Origin: Acanthosepion pharaonis
Lineage: Eukaryota; Mollusca; Cephalopoda; Sepiida; Sepiidae
NCBI GenBank assembly: GCA_903632075.3
Contig: CAHIKZ030005577.1
Location: forward strand, 2,309,001-2,373,000
DNA length: 64,000 bases
Direction: 5' to 3'
Positions within the stretch are counted from its first letter, which is position 1, and every line of letters starts with the position of its first letter. Of this stretch, positions 1-11,257 are shown one piece after another. The notes below the pieces were generated by a model. It was not told the DNA's origin. It saw nothing but the letters and a program-made list of their open reading frames with translations, and did no database searches. The position numbers were made by a program, and so were the translations under genes.

Positions 1-1105
1 AAAAAATAGGACAATTTTATTAAATTAATACTAGTACCAATTATTTAATTAATGTATATTATTATATTAAGTCTTAAAGATTTACTAGACTATTATGCTA
101 TTATTAATTAATAAAAAGAGTATTATACTAACTATTAATTTAATAAAGCATTTTACAATTAATATGACAATTTTCCAAAAATAATGTTTCATAAAAAAAA
201 TATTGTTATTTGAAAATTTAAAAAAAAAAAAATTACATTTTTTTTATTGCTTTTGTTATGGAAAAAGCCCTATTCCAATCCCTAATAATTAACATTCATT
301 CATTCATTTTAGTCACATGGTGCATACATTTTCTTAAATAAAAAAAATAGTGAAATGTGCTAACTCCATTAATTCATATTCTATTTTTTTTTATCATTAA
401 TTCAGATATCAAATTAGTATTTTAGCTGTAAATAACAATTTTCCAAAAATAATGTTTCATAAAAATATTGCAATTTGAAAATAAAAAAAAAAAAATGCAA
501 TATTTTTTTTATTTATTTTTTACTGAAAAAAAAAAAATGCCAATCACTAATTTCTGTAACACTAACCAGATTTGGCTTACTGGAAATTGGAAATATTAAA
601 TAAAATTTATTGTAGCCTTCAGCTTTCAATTAAAGTTAAAAAAAAAAAAATGAATACTTCAAGAAAGATTTTAATTTTTTTTTTTTGAAATTCATTAAAA
701 AAAAAAAAAAAAAAAAAAATAAAAATAAGCTTAGGTATCAGGAATTAGTGGAGACCACAATTAAATTGAGAAAAAAAAACTAATTTTAAATGAAAAGAAA
801 ATTCTTTAAAAATAAAGAAATTAAACATTAGGTTTTAATAAAATAAAGGGTTGCATTTCAACTTGAAAGGCAACCCTTTATTTTAGAAAAAAATTGTTTG
901 AAAGTTTCAACCACTTTTTTTTTTTATATAAAAATAAAATTCACAAATAAGAAAAAGAAACTTAAAAAATAAATGACAAAAATTAGGCCTAAATTATTTT
1001 TTAACTAAAAAAAATAAATTACTTGATGTATGACACGGACTAAAAATTAAAATAAATACATGCATTTTTAAAATTGAAATTTAAAACGAAATAAAAAAAA
1101 AACTC
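1..1105. other. AT-rich intergenic DNA, no gene seen
   Basis: Very AT-rich sequence with many poly-A and poly-T runs. A short motif (ATAATGTTTCATAAAAA) recurs at about 181 and 448, so this stretch has internal duplication. I see no coding potential, RNA gene or transposon ends. Confidence 0.6.
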
Positions 1106-1262
1106 ACTTTTAAATCTTGAAGGGATGATTTCCACACAAGCCTGTTGAGTGTTGAAGCGTAGGGGTTGATGAAACACGGAAGTGAAATGAATGACAATTG
1201 CCGCAATTGACCAGTTATATGTCAAGGGGCTATCCCTAGGGGGAGAGAAGCCGTGACACACG
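1099..1262 (-). promoter_or_regulatory. Candidate promoter and first exon with splice donor
   Basis: An island richer in G+C than its surroundings. Read on the - strand it holds CACGTG near 1260, a TATA-like CATATAAC near 1217, then about 110 nt without a stop in one frame, ending at a good donor (AAAA|GTGAGTTT, near 1106). The frame has no ATG, so the exon would be 5' UTR or begin upstream. The layout resembles the better supported promoter at 4.2 kb. Any gene would continue to the left and its coding part is not in view. Confidence 0.3.
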
Positions 1263-1689
1263 TGACCTTTTTAACTGTAATATCACTTAAGTAGATACCA
1301 TACCAAGAAAAAATCAAACATCTTAACGGACAAAAAAAATAAATTTTATTATGGTAAAAAAGTTTTGCAGGGTTATTTATATTAAGCTTTTAAGTTTCGC
1401 TTCGTAAATATAGTCTTCACTTAAAAACTAATAACCGACCATATTAGCATTGCATGAAAGAATTTAAAAACATTTTTAAAATTAAAGAAAAAATGAAACG
1501 AAAAATGCAAACAATTGTTGTAAAAATTCTTTATTCAAATTTTTTTTTTTTCTTCAGATAATAATGTCCTTAATGGATATTATTTATAAAAAGCAAATAA
1601 AAAATTATCTAATTTGATAATTAGATAGTTTATTGCAGTTTTTATTTTTACGATTTGGAGCAGATTTTTATAAAGTTGGCATTAGTTGT

Positions 1690-2590
1690 GAAAAAAAAAA
1701 TTGGTTATTTAATTTCTCCAAGGAGTCCTGCATATACGGAAAAAAGAAAAATTTGAAGTTTTTTTGAAATTCTATAATATTTCATACAATTAATTTTGGG
1801 TGGGGAATATGTAAAAAAAAAAATATTTTTACCAAGATTTTCTAAAAATAAAAATTTCATAAATAAATTCATTCCTTTTTGAATAAGTTCTGAAAGTTTC
1901 ATTTAAATTAGACAATTATTTGATTTTTTGCAATAATTTCCAAAATGAATGGGTTCTCCTCCGAGATTGCTACACTAAAAAATGACCACAAGTCTTTTGT
2001 TAAAACGGTTTTTTAACACAAAAAACGAGATATTTGACCCAAATTTAAAACGTGTTCAAAGGAAGAGAAAAATTTTAAAAAATATTTAAAAAAATACTGT
2101 TTTTCGCTCTTAAGAATAACATAAAAATTTTAATGATGAAACTTTGTTTTTATTAAGTTTCGGACCTGTTACATTATGATATATGATTCTTAGCGAAAAG
2201 TTGGAGGTACCTATACTAAAGTAACGTGTCAGAAACTTTTTTAAATATTTTTTAAAATTGATAAATTTGTGTTTGTTTACAAATTTCTTAAAATTAAGAA
2301 AAAATGGATTTAAGAAAATTTAAAATTCCAAAACTAAATTGGACATTCCAATGTATATAGTTTCTATCTGAAATACACCAGGATTGTTTACTTAATGAAA
2401 ATATTAAATTTAATGATTAAACTTTCAATTAAAGCTAAAATAAAATCTTAAAGCATATTTTTCATTTTTTAAAATTTATTTTAAAGTTAGGTATCGAAAA
2501 TTTTGCCGAAAAAAGTGGACGACCCTAAATAAAAGCAAAAAAATATCTATCCCCTATATTTAAATATTTATCTGATTCAAACATAATTTT
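1690..2590. repeat. Diverged copy of the far-5' AT-rich module
   Basis: The order of motifs here (a GGGG-flanked poly-A block, a long T/A stretch, then GAAAGTTTCAT and GACAATTATTTGATTTTTTGCAA) matches 4740-4960 and 43600-43840. These are paralogous segments, not coding sequence. A GGTACCTATA motif near 2206 also recurs in the modules of ZNF-C and ZNF-D. Confidence 0.5.
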
Positions 2591-2600
2591 CAGTAATTAA

Positions 2601-3086
2601 TTAATGAAAATGCATTTTCCTAGATGTCATGTGTGTGGATTTTTTTGTTGTTTTTTTCAGTTTACTTTTTATCTTCATGGTCAATTTTTTCACTTGTTCT
2701 TTTAACAATGTGATGGTTTTCCTCTGTCTGCAGACTCTCATTTTTAATTTTTTATTTTTTTCAATTAAAATTGATGCCTGTTTTGGGGTTATTGGTGTCT
2801 CCATCGGGCTGGCCGGGGTCTGTGAATGGGCAACTTGATCACACATAGTATCAAATTTTAGGAAATTGTTCCCTGTGTGCCTGCTTTTGTAAATTCTCCT
2901 AAGACTCAAAATGCGGGCAAGTGAAACTTTAGGAAAACCATTTTTAGCATTTTCCGAAGATGCCCATTTCATAAGACCCCTTAATGTCATTTTCTCTGCC
3001 ATTTTCAAAAATATGTGGCCGCACAGAACTGGCTGTCCTGATTGTACAGCACCATATTTTCTTAGACATTGGCTGATCATGCTCAT
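2601..3086 (-). CDS. Terminal coding exon of an unrecognised protein with a basic coiled coil
   Basis: An open frame of 161 codons ending in TAA at 2601-2603. The - strand acceptor (pyrimidine tract, then CTAG at 3087-3090) lies directly before the first ATG, so this is probably the last exon of a spliced gene and the ATG need not be the true start. Residues about 105-160 are strongly basic with a heptad-like pattern (IEKNKKLKMRVCRQRKTITL region), as in the leucine-zipper-like tails of THAP or transposase-derived proteins. Residues 20-70 are mixed hydrophobic and basic and I do not recognise them; resemblance to a CENP-B/pogo helix-turn-helix is too weak to claim. The likely 5' end is the promoter near 4.2 kb. 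It could be a host gene or a domesticated transposase fragment. The exon is plausible; the function is unknown. Confidence 0.5.
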   Translation of the reverse strand: MSMISQCLRKYGAVQSGQPVLCGHIFLKMAEKMTLRGLMKWASSENAKNGFPKVSLARILSLRRIYKSRHTGNNFLKFDTMCDQVAHSQTPASPMETPITPKQASILIEKNKKLKMRVCRQRKTITLLKEQVKKLTMKIKSKLKKTTKKSTHMTSRKMHFH

Positions 3087-3354
3087 CTAGAAAAGATGAA
3101 AAAAGAAAATTGACAACTAAAATAAATTTAATGGAGAAATTAATACTTAAAAAATTGAATGAAAAAACATGGGAATTGTTTGATTTCTATATTATGTATT
3201 CTCAATTGAGACAAACCTAAATAAGGAGTGAAGTATGACTCACAAAGATCTGTAAATATTCATTGAAACAAAACAAGAAAATACATTTAAAAAATAAGTT
3301 ATAATTAAAGTAGGTTGATGTAAATATAAATACATAAATTCCAAGAGGCATAAA

Positions 3355-4062
3355 AAAAAAAATATTTGATAAATGGAGGATGAAAAAGTTCAGGACTGGT
3401 GGGGATGTTTTTTAGATTTTTTTCTTAATAAATAAATAAATAAATAAATAAAATAAATAAAAGAACCAAAAATTCACTAAAAACAAATTCACCAATTGAA
3501 AAAATATTTTGAAATAGAGTAAACCAAATGGTACTTACTTTGATAAATGGAGGACTGAAAAAACTGGTGGTGTAAGTTTTCTGTTTTTTTTTTCTAAATT
3601 AAAAAAAAATAAATAAATTAATTAAAAACTCACTAAAAACAAATTCACAAATTGAAATAGTATTTTGAAATAGGTATATAAAAGAAACAAAAAAAAAACA
3701 AATAAATAAATAAATAAAAAAAAACATGGTACTTTTACAAAATGGAGGACTGAAAAAAAAAAAAGTTCAGGGACTCGGTAGGGAATGTTTTCTAAATTTT
3801 TTTCTTAATTAAAAAAGAAAAATAAATGAAACAAAAATTCACCAAAAGCAAATTCACAAATTGAAATAGTATTTTGAAATAAAAGTAAAAAATAAACCAA
3901 ATGGTACTTACTTTGTAAAAATTTACGGTGAAAAGCCAGGTATTGCTATCTGTTTTTTAATGAAAAAAAATGAATTGAAATAAGACTCGCTGAAAACAAA
4001 TATAGAGTAAAAAATGAAATAAATTGCAACGAAATAGTTATAAAAATGAAATGGTACTTACT
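3355..4062 (-). repeat. Tandem repeat of 150-195 bp units carrying splice donors
   Basis: Four to five diverged units. Each contains AAATTCACNAATTGAAA, a run of AAATA, and ATGGTACTTAC next to AAATGGAGGACTGAAAAA. On the - strand ATGGTACTTAC reads GTAAGTACCAT, a strong donor. It is perfect at 3533-3538, 3906-3911 and 4056-4061 and damaged near 3728. Several units also place TTTTTCAG 16-17 nt before the donor, as in a duplicated micro-exon. The block lies between the promoter at 4.2 kb and the coding exon at 3086, that is, inside the intron of that gene. Confidence 0.6.
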
Positions 4063-4232
4063 TTTTAAAAAATAATGATGCTGCTGCTACACACTGGATT
4101 GTCACTTTTTAGATGAAAGTTTTTTGCTTTATGGAAAACAAGAAAATCAAAAATTTCTCCACACGTGTCTCGCACGAACACTGTATTGAAATTAAAAGGC
4201 TGACTGACAGCGGAGAACGACATTTATACCCA
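4062..4232 (-). promoter_or_regulatory. RNA polymerase II promoter and first exon
   Basis: On the - strand: an E-box CACGTG near 4240, a TATA box GTATAAA (4223-4229), an initiator-like TCAGTC (4202-4207) about 22-25 nt downstream, a second CACGTGT near 4163, then a donor AAAAA|GTAAGTACC at 4056-4061. An ATG overlaps the TATA box and opens a 52-codon frame that stops just before the donor. That ATG would lie upstream of the predicted transcript start, so it is probably not used. The core (CTCCACAYGTGT ... AAAGGC ... GCGGAGAAC) is shared with 43100-43170 and 63590-63640, upstream of ZNF-C and ZNF-D, which suggests a common ancestral promoter. Confidence 0.5.
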
Positions 4233-4439
4233 CGCAAACCACGTGGCTTTCTATTGTTTTCATGACACTTCCGGCCTTCCGTATATATGAATTTACGCTA
4301 TTTTTGGACACAAAAAAAACATGTTATATTAGATTTTTAGGTAGAAGCAACTTTCTGATTGTAACCAGCTTTATTTTATAATGTGTAAATGATATTTATC
4401 TACTTAATAATACCATTGACTAACGCGAACAAGATTTTG

Positions 4440-5230
4440 ATTAATTTTAAAATATTTTACAACTTTATGCTATACACATAAATTTTAACAATAAAATAAC
4501 TTAAGAAATAACAAATAATTCTTGTAAAAATTTATTTTCATCGAAAACATTTTTTGCTTTCAGAAAATATTATTCATAGTCATACAAATAAGTAAAAGCA
4601 ATTAAAAGTTTTTGAAATTAAATAATATCTTTGTTTTTTTGAGTTTTGTATGTTACAATTCAGTGCTGATTTTAAGGTCAATGGGTTTCAGCTCAAAAAA
4701 AAAGAAAAGATGATTTACTTTCCTCAAAGCCTTGTGCTTTTAACTAATTAATCGCTATAAGTGAACATAATTAAAATTTAATGAGTTTTCAGGAAATTAA
4801 TTATGGGGGTGGTAATAAATATAAAAAAAAAAAATTACCATGACTTAAAAAAAATTTAAAATATTTATAATAATTTCCATCATTTGTGAATAGTTTCTGA
4901 AAGTTTCATGAAAATCTGACAATTATTTTTATTTTTGCAAGATTTTCAAAATTAATGACTGCCATTAACAAAAAAATACAAAAAATCCGCTATGTTATTT
5001 AGTAGGGCTGATGCTGAGAAACTAGATTTTTCAATCAAAAGTTAGAATGCTCTAATAAAAACAGAAAAATTTTGAAAAATAATTAAAAATTACTTTGTTC
5101 TTTCCTCTTAATGAAAAAATAAACATTTTGACGATAAAATTTTGTTTTCATCAAGGCCTTTATTATTCTGCTATGCTCATTTTCCGGCGATCTATTGTCC
5201 ATACCTAAAATAAAATATACTTTTCTGAAA
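4440..5230. repeat. Far-5' module, copy paralogous to 43370-43960
   Basis: About 0.6 kb aligns by eye in the same orientation with 43370-43960, and part of it with 63800-64000. Shared blocks include TTTTTTGCTTTCAGAAAATATT, GAGTTTTGTATGTTACAATTCAG and CTTTCCTCAAAG.CTTGTGCTTTTAACTAAT. Because the 43-kb copy is upstream of ZNF-C, this supports a common origin of the 4.2-kb promoter and the zinc-finger promoters. Confidence 0.65.
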
Positions 5231-5312
5231 CATCGAGAATAATTAACTGTTTTCAAATTTAATTACTCTGAATTGGAACAAATATTACTTTTAGTTTAAT
5301 ATATATCAGAAA

Positions 5313-5313
5313 A

Positions 5314-5350
<37 letters not shown>
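5313..5350. repeat. (TA)n microsatellite
   Basis: Continuous TA repeat. Similar TA tracts occur at about 5955-5974, 6289-6320, 23012-23033, 24113-24153 and 42029-42055. Confidence 0.9.
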
Positions 5351-5354
<4 letters not shown>

Positions 5355-6285
5355 ATTGATTTATTTAAAATATGTTTTTTTTTCGCTACACAGTTCTAAC
5401 CATGTTTCAAAAATGGAAGCTAAAAGCCACAAATTTAATTTTGTAATTAAATTAAAGACCTTAGTTCCATTTCATCCTCAAGCGAATTTTGGAGTAACTT
5501 TTAAAATTACTGGGTTTTAAAGACACAGCTAAAATCACGTTCCCATGGTTACAGATAAATCTACTTCAACTGGACAAGGGGTGTCTAGGTTTTCCTTATG
5601 TCTGTATCATTGTATCGGTTATTAGCTATGTTTTGGTAAGGGGGTAAGGATGTATTTTTCAATGAAATCTGACATCCGTTGAATGCATGTCGTCTGGATT
5701 TTTTTTATAAAATTTATTGTTAAAAAAAAAATTCACGGCATTTTTTTCTATTTGTAAATTTAAAGATTTTCGGGGTGTTCAGATTAGAATACTTTTTATT
5801 TAACTACGATTTGAAATATTCTCATTTTTAATTTTTATTATACTATATATATATTTTTTTTTAATGCTCTGTAAATTTACATTGAGCACTATTTTGTAAA
5901 AATAAAAATATCTATAAGAACACCAGATTATATATCTTACTGTTCTTTCTTTTTATATATATATATATATATATGAGCTGATCCACAAAGAGAGTTCAAT
6001 GTATTCATTATAACAGAGCATATATATATTGCACAGCAAAAATTCCGACGCAGCCTTTCTCTAGTCTACTTCAACTCTGGACTGGATACATCTCAGAATC
6101 AGGGATTTAGGATTTAGTTTAGATAGCAGTCGGGGAAAAGGTATCAAGCCTACCCAAAATGATGCCTCAGCTAGATAAAAAGCCTGTGTTGGTGGTAAGG
6201 GAGAGCGGGATGTATATCTCTAAAAAAAAGTGCCAGCTGAAATAGGCTATACCCACATGAGGTAATTTTATTTTTTTTTGCTGTG

Positions 6286-6323
<38 letters not shown>

Positions 6324-6550
6324 AAAAATAATTTTAACATGGAGAGCTTGTTTTTATTTCTGAAGTATAAGGTGATTTATTCACACCCTGATTTTTAGGA
6401 AATTTAGGTGAGGGGAAATAAACAAAGAAATTTCTTGATGAATACAACATGAAAAGATTATTTATATCTTTTTTTTTCTAACTGACCATGAATGTTGAAA
6501 ATTTAAGAAAATATTTTAAGTAATATAAAAGTTTATTGAATTTGATAACC
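5351..6550. other. Non-coding, no feature recognised
   Basis: AT-rich sequence with TA tracts. The part at 6040-6270 is less AT-rich and might be an old repeat, but I see no termini, frame or promoter. Confidence 0.5.
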
Positions 6551-6558
6551 TTGCTTAT

Positions 6559-6830
6559 TGTTATGGTCCAATATTCTCGCACCACAGTTATGGTCCAAGG
6601 TTAGAACCAAGGAAGAACAACACGAACACAAGAGTAGAATAACAAAGAAATATTACAACAGAAATATAGTACAAGAAGTTGAAGGTGTTAGTAATGACTG
6701 TATGTCTAGTTTAGAGTGAACTAATATTGTCTCGATTCGTTACACCATTCATTTATTATACCTCTTGAGAGGCACAGTATTTATAGTGTCAGGAAGACTC
6801 CATTATCGTTATAGGTAAGTTCCCATAACA
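6559..6830 (-). mobile_element. Solo LTR with perfect 5-bp target duplication
   Basis: The 272-bp unit starts TGTTATGG and ends CCATAACA, so its ends are inverted repeats of the TG...CA type. It is flanked on both sides by CTTAT (6554-6558 and 6831-6835). On the - strand it carries TATAAATA and, further on, AATAAATG, the order expected of U3 then R, so the element is read on that strand. A diverged second copy lies at 30611-30843. The 5-bp duplication fits Gypsy or BEL/Pao elements. No internal region is present, so it is a recombination product. Confidence 0.8.
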
Positions 6831-6864
6831 CTTATGAAGATGCTTGTTTGGAAAATGTTATAAA

Positions 6865-8155
6865 ATTACCAATAAATTTTAAATTTATTATCGATACCTC
6901 TATTATTTTTTGATAATGTCATACATGAAAATCCCTATTAATAAAAAACACTGTCAGTTTTACAAACAAAAAACAGAAAATTTTAAAATCTTTTTAAAAT
7001 ACTGTGGACTGTTGAATTTTTAAAATGATCATTTCTATTTCAGATTAGTATGTAGTTTTATTTTAATAACAATATCACTTAGCCTTGCAAATTAATAGAG
7101 AATTTTAAAAGATTTTAAAGTTTATAAATTATCCTCATGAATTTGTATAGAAAACAAAAATAATTCCTGTATAGATTATTTGTTGAGAAAATAGTTTTCT
7201 TAAGGCAATTGTGTCTATTACATGTTCGTCATAAAAGCAATTAAAGCATTTTAAATTAAAAAAAATGTCTCCAATTTACTGCCTTTTTTTAAGATTCAGG
7301 ACAGAATGTTCTGGAGCTGGACATTTTGTTTAGCCAAAAAATATGATGCTTTAAATTTTAGATTAAGTCTGCTTTGAATGTAGCATGTATCTGTGTTTGT
7401 AATGATGAAGTGATATTATTAAATTAAAAATAAATGGAAAAATAATTACAATTAACCTATTTTAAAAAGAATTATTAGTTTGTATCACTTTTTCTGATTA
7501 TCATTAAATCTATCAATTTGTCCATCATAACAAATCTTTTAAGATACATAATTTTCTATATTAAAAAAATCTTTCAAAAATAAAATATACTTTGTTGAAA
7601 TGGTGAGAAAAATTAGCTCTTTTCAAGTTTAATTAATCTGAATTGAAACAAATGTTACTTTTGGCTTAGAATATAGCAGGAAAGTATATTTTCATCATGG
7701 TTATCATTTTTTTCCTATGTTTATTGATTTATTGACAGTCTGCAGCAAATTTATGTGAGACATATTAAACTGAATATATTACTTATATAAGTAAAGATTT
7801 TACAACCATTTTTAAAATGCTGGCACATTTTCTCAATGTTCATTGACTCATCGCATCGTTATTATAAATGAAATTTTAAATTTATTATCAGTACCAATAA
7901 ATTTTAAATGTATTTTTTGTTATCACTATCTCTACTCTGATAATATCACTTATGGACATACCTATTAAATTGTCGTGTTTACAGACAAGAAACAAAGAAT
8001 TCCGGATTGTTTGTAAAATACTGTGGACTGTTTAATTGTAATGATCATTTCCATTTCAGATTAGTATAGTTTTTTTTTTTTAATAACAATATCATTCGAC
8101 TTTGCAGAATTTTAAAAGATTTTAAAGGTTATAAATTATCCTCATTATTTTTTTT
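6865..8155. repeat. 1.02-kb period direct duplication
   Basis: Sequence at about 6865-7145 recurs at 7886-8155. Anchor motifs are ACTGTGGACTGTT (7001 and 8020), CATTTCAGATTAGTAT and AATTTTAAAAGATTTTAAAG. The copies are clearly diverged, so the tandem duplication is old. It is non-coding and belongs to the 5' region of ZNF-A. Confidence 0.65.
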
Positions 8156-8539
8156 TTTAATTTTTTATAAACCTTCATTATCCACCGAAAAAATGTTTTT
8201 CTTCAAACAATAGCTTCCATTATATTTTATACATAAAAGCAGTTTTCTGATTAAAAATGTCTTAGTTTTACTTGAATTTTTGTTTTACAATTCAGATTAG
8301 ATTTAACCAGAAAATAATGATTTAAATTATAGATTAAGCATGTTTTGATATTAATTTTTGTGACTTGATCTTATTTTAATACAAATATAATCAATAATTG
8401 AGTGTTGAACAAGGAATGCAAATTCTGTATTGATTTTACAATTACTTTAGCTAACAGGAGAAAGTCTTTCAGCAATAATTGCTAATATATTTAACTTTAA
8501 ACTACTTTGAAAATGTTATTGATCATGTAACAGAAACTG

Positions 8540-8948
8540 CAGCAAATGTTGGCTGATTTCCTCAACGATGAAGAAGAGACTCGAGTCAACAGAAATGTAG
8601 TTCTGTAGAAGGATGCTAAGGATATCATGGACCAAGCATGTGAGCAATGATGAAGTTTAGAGAAGATTCAAACAATAGGAGGCTTATACTTAACATCAGG
8701 AAGAGCTGAAGTTCCTGGGACATATAATGAGGAAGAAAGGCCTGGAGAATCTGTTACTCACAGGTTGAACAGAGGGAAAGAGAGACAAGGGAAAGCAACA
8801 CATGACATACCTAGCAGCTTTAAGCAAGCGGATGACAGAACATGGTCTGGAGGAGGTGGCAGAGGGAAGGAACTTGTTGAGAGCTGCAAGGGATAGAGGG
8901 AGGTGGAGAGCCATGATCGCCTATGTCCTGAAAAGACATGGTGCATAG
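8540..8948 (+). pseudogene. LINE reverse transcriptase C-terminal fragment
   Basis: From about 8708 one frame reads LKFLGHIMRKKGLENLL, then one stop, then a conserved tail including LLRAARDRGRWRAMIAYVLK and a final stop at 8946-8948. This is the well known C-terminal region after the reverse transcriptase domain in non-LTR elements (LGH.MR ... GRI.G.R.RGR ... DR..WR.M). It is 5'-truncated and interrupted by a stop, so dead. It sits in the 5' region of ZNF-A. Confidence 0.75.
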
Positions 8949-8949
8949 A

Positions 8950-11099
8950 AACAAAAAAGAACAGTCATAACTTTATAGAAATCACCATGAACATATATTT
9001 ACCTGTAGCTAAAAAAAAAAAAAAAGATTCTCTAATAGAAGTGTCTTGAAATTTAGTAAGAAAAGTCATGAGCAAAATGAACATTGATCTTTTATATATT
9101 CATAATAATCCATTGTACATATGGTTAACAGCTACTTTCACACAGTCTTCAGCCTTTTGGTACTGCACTGTTCCATGACATGAGCATTTATACCTGTTTG
9201 GCTAATCCATGATGTTATATTGAGGGCAGCTGGTGAATAAGAAAACGCCAATGTGTCCATGAATTGAATAGCCAAATGATTGACACTATTTGAGGAAAAC
9301 AAACCCTTAAACAACAGAATATATTTACAATTGTGCCAAAAGAGTGTTCAATGGCAAAGCATCAGTCTAAATTAATGGGGTACACTCTTCATGTTCCATT
9401 TTTAATGTATAAGGTTTTACAATATTTTTATAACGATACCAGACCACTTGTGATCTGCTGGGTTAACCTTCTTGTATTTCCTGTTTACATTTAGTTTCAT
9501 GAAGAGTTTGAGATATATTTTAAAAATACATTTATAGTAATTGAAGTTGCTTTCAACATTAAAAATTGTCTATCTGAAGAAAGTTGAACAATAAGAGCTT
9601 GGAATGCCAAAATTTGGAGTGTTGGGATTCGATATCGTAAAATATTGTTGCAGGGCTACAAATATGCGGCCATTTAGAATAAACAATTTTCATTGAAAGA
9701 ATAAAATTTAGTAGAAAAGGCAACATAGTTTCAACAAATGAACATTAATATAATGACAAGAATGAAAGCAATTGGTCATAGATTGGAAAGTAATGTATTT
9801 TTGTTTGGTTTATTAAAATTCTGAAATAAAACAAATTCTCTTTGTGTACATATGTGAGAAACAATGAAATGTTATATATGTTTGTGTGAAAAAAGTTAAC
9901 ATGTGGTGTGCGTGGTTCATAGTAAAGAGGATACAAGAGTTAGAATTTGTTTCTTACTGTGGACAGTGTTGCTGTAGTCTAAAGTGGTCTCTTTGAAGTT
10001 TGTCAACATTGTCGCTTTTAGCATGAGGTCGTGAAGTTCACAAGCGAGAATTGTGTGAACCTTGATGACAGCTATGTGTATCTTGTTTGGGGCTAGATTT
10101 TGTGTTTTATACTCTTTCTCGTAAGAAAATCAGCTCCATTCCCCCTGCTTTCCTAGACGGTAATAAATTTACATCTTTCTTTTCCCAAATCTCTATATAT
10201 GACTTGTTTTTATCTTTCTTTCTCCCAATCACTATATTTGACTTCTGTCAAACACACAAGATACAAAGTTCACAGAGTTTTATATAATAATAAGATTTGA
10301 GTGGTTTTACTTCTCCATGCATAATAAGCAGTTAGTGCATTATGAATGGGGGTTGCCAGTTAAATGATAACATGAGACTTGAATCTTCATTTTATTCATG
10401 CTAATATTTAATCACTTATTCAGCCACTATGTGGGATGCGAGCCTTGTTCTTACCCCATGCTCGAAGCCTTGCATGCAGACATGACATTCTCTCTCTTCT
10501 GTGTGTGAGAGACTGCCCAATCATATCTGCAATATTCTTTTTCTCTGGCCTGCTACACTGGATGCAGATGTGTGATCATGTCCTATTGCTTTGCACTCAG
10601 TGCAAAATCAACCCCAGCACCTGGCTTCATTTGATGGCCAAGTGTGAAATTTGAGTATCTTGTATCTGGCATAATGTCATACATGCTTTTTAATTCAAAG
10701 TTGTTCTTTTCCTAATTTAGAGCTCAGCTTCCAGATTTTGTTTTTCTGTTCCATTGCCCATTCCAACATCTATGTCCACTGATATGGGATTTAATAACAA
10801 TCTTGTGTCAAATCTCATCTAGGTGCATATGCCAGCCAGAATAAAATTAAATCCTGTTACTCATTTTACTTGCTCAGAGTTTTCAGCCAGAATAATCTGT
10901 ATAATATGTCAGATTTAATCTCTAATTATCAAACATTTCTGTTTGATCAACATATAGTATAATGGTGATTTTGGGAGTTGCTATGAGAAAATACTTGAAA
11001 ATGCATTTTTATATATATACATATTACATAACCATATATAGTATATTTTCTTACTGAAATGCTCACTTAATATATTTTTTCTTTTTCAGTTTGCATCTT
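8950..11099 (+). other. 5' intron region of ZNF-A, paralogous to ZNF-D and ZNF-B introns
   Basis: No coding exon is visible. The part from about 10300 to 10860 is the reverse complement of 59400-59900 upstream of ZNF-D (shared: TTTAAATGATAACATGAGACTT, CACTGATATGGGATTT, CCAGCCAGAATAAAATTAAAT). It is also related to 28890-29050 upstream of ZNF-B. The intron ends at a strong acceptor, TTTTTTCTTTTTCAG, at 11098-11099. Near 10905 the sequence AATCTGTATAATATG is an empty-site equivalent of the mariner insertion in ZNF-B. Confidence 0.6.
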
Positions 11100-11257
11100 T
11101 GAGATTACTGGAGACCATGATGAACATTTATGGCAAAGAACGCATTCTTACACTGTGAAATTTATGGATTGGTAGTTAAATCCACAGAGGAGAGATATAA
11201 CAAAACATGCTTAGGGGATAAACCGCTTTCTATGAAATCTGTGATGTTACATTTTCC

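Noticed and set aside
8696..8946. Two overlapping - strand frames
   Set aside because: Antisense to the LINE RT fragment, which is clear on the + strand.
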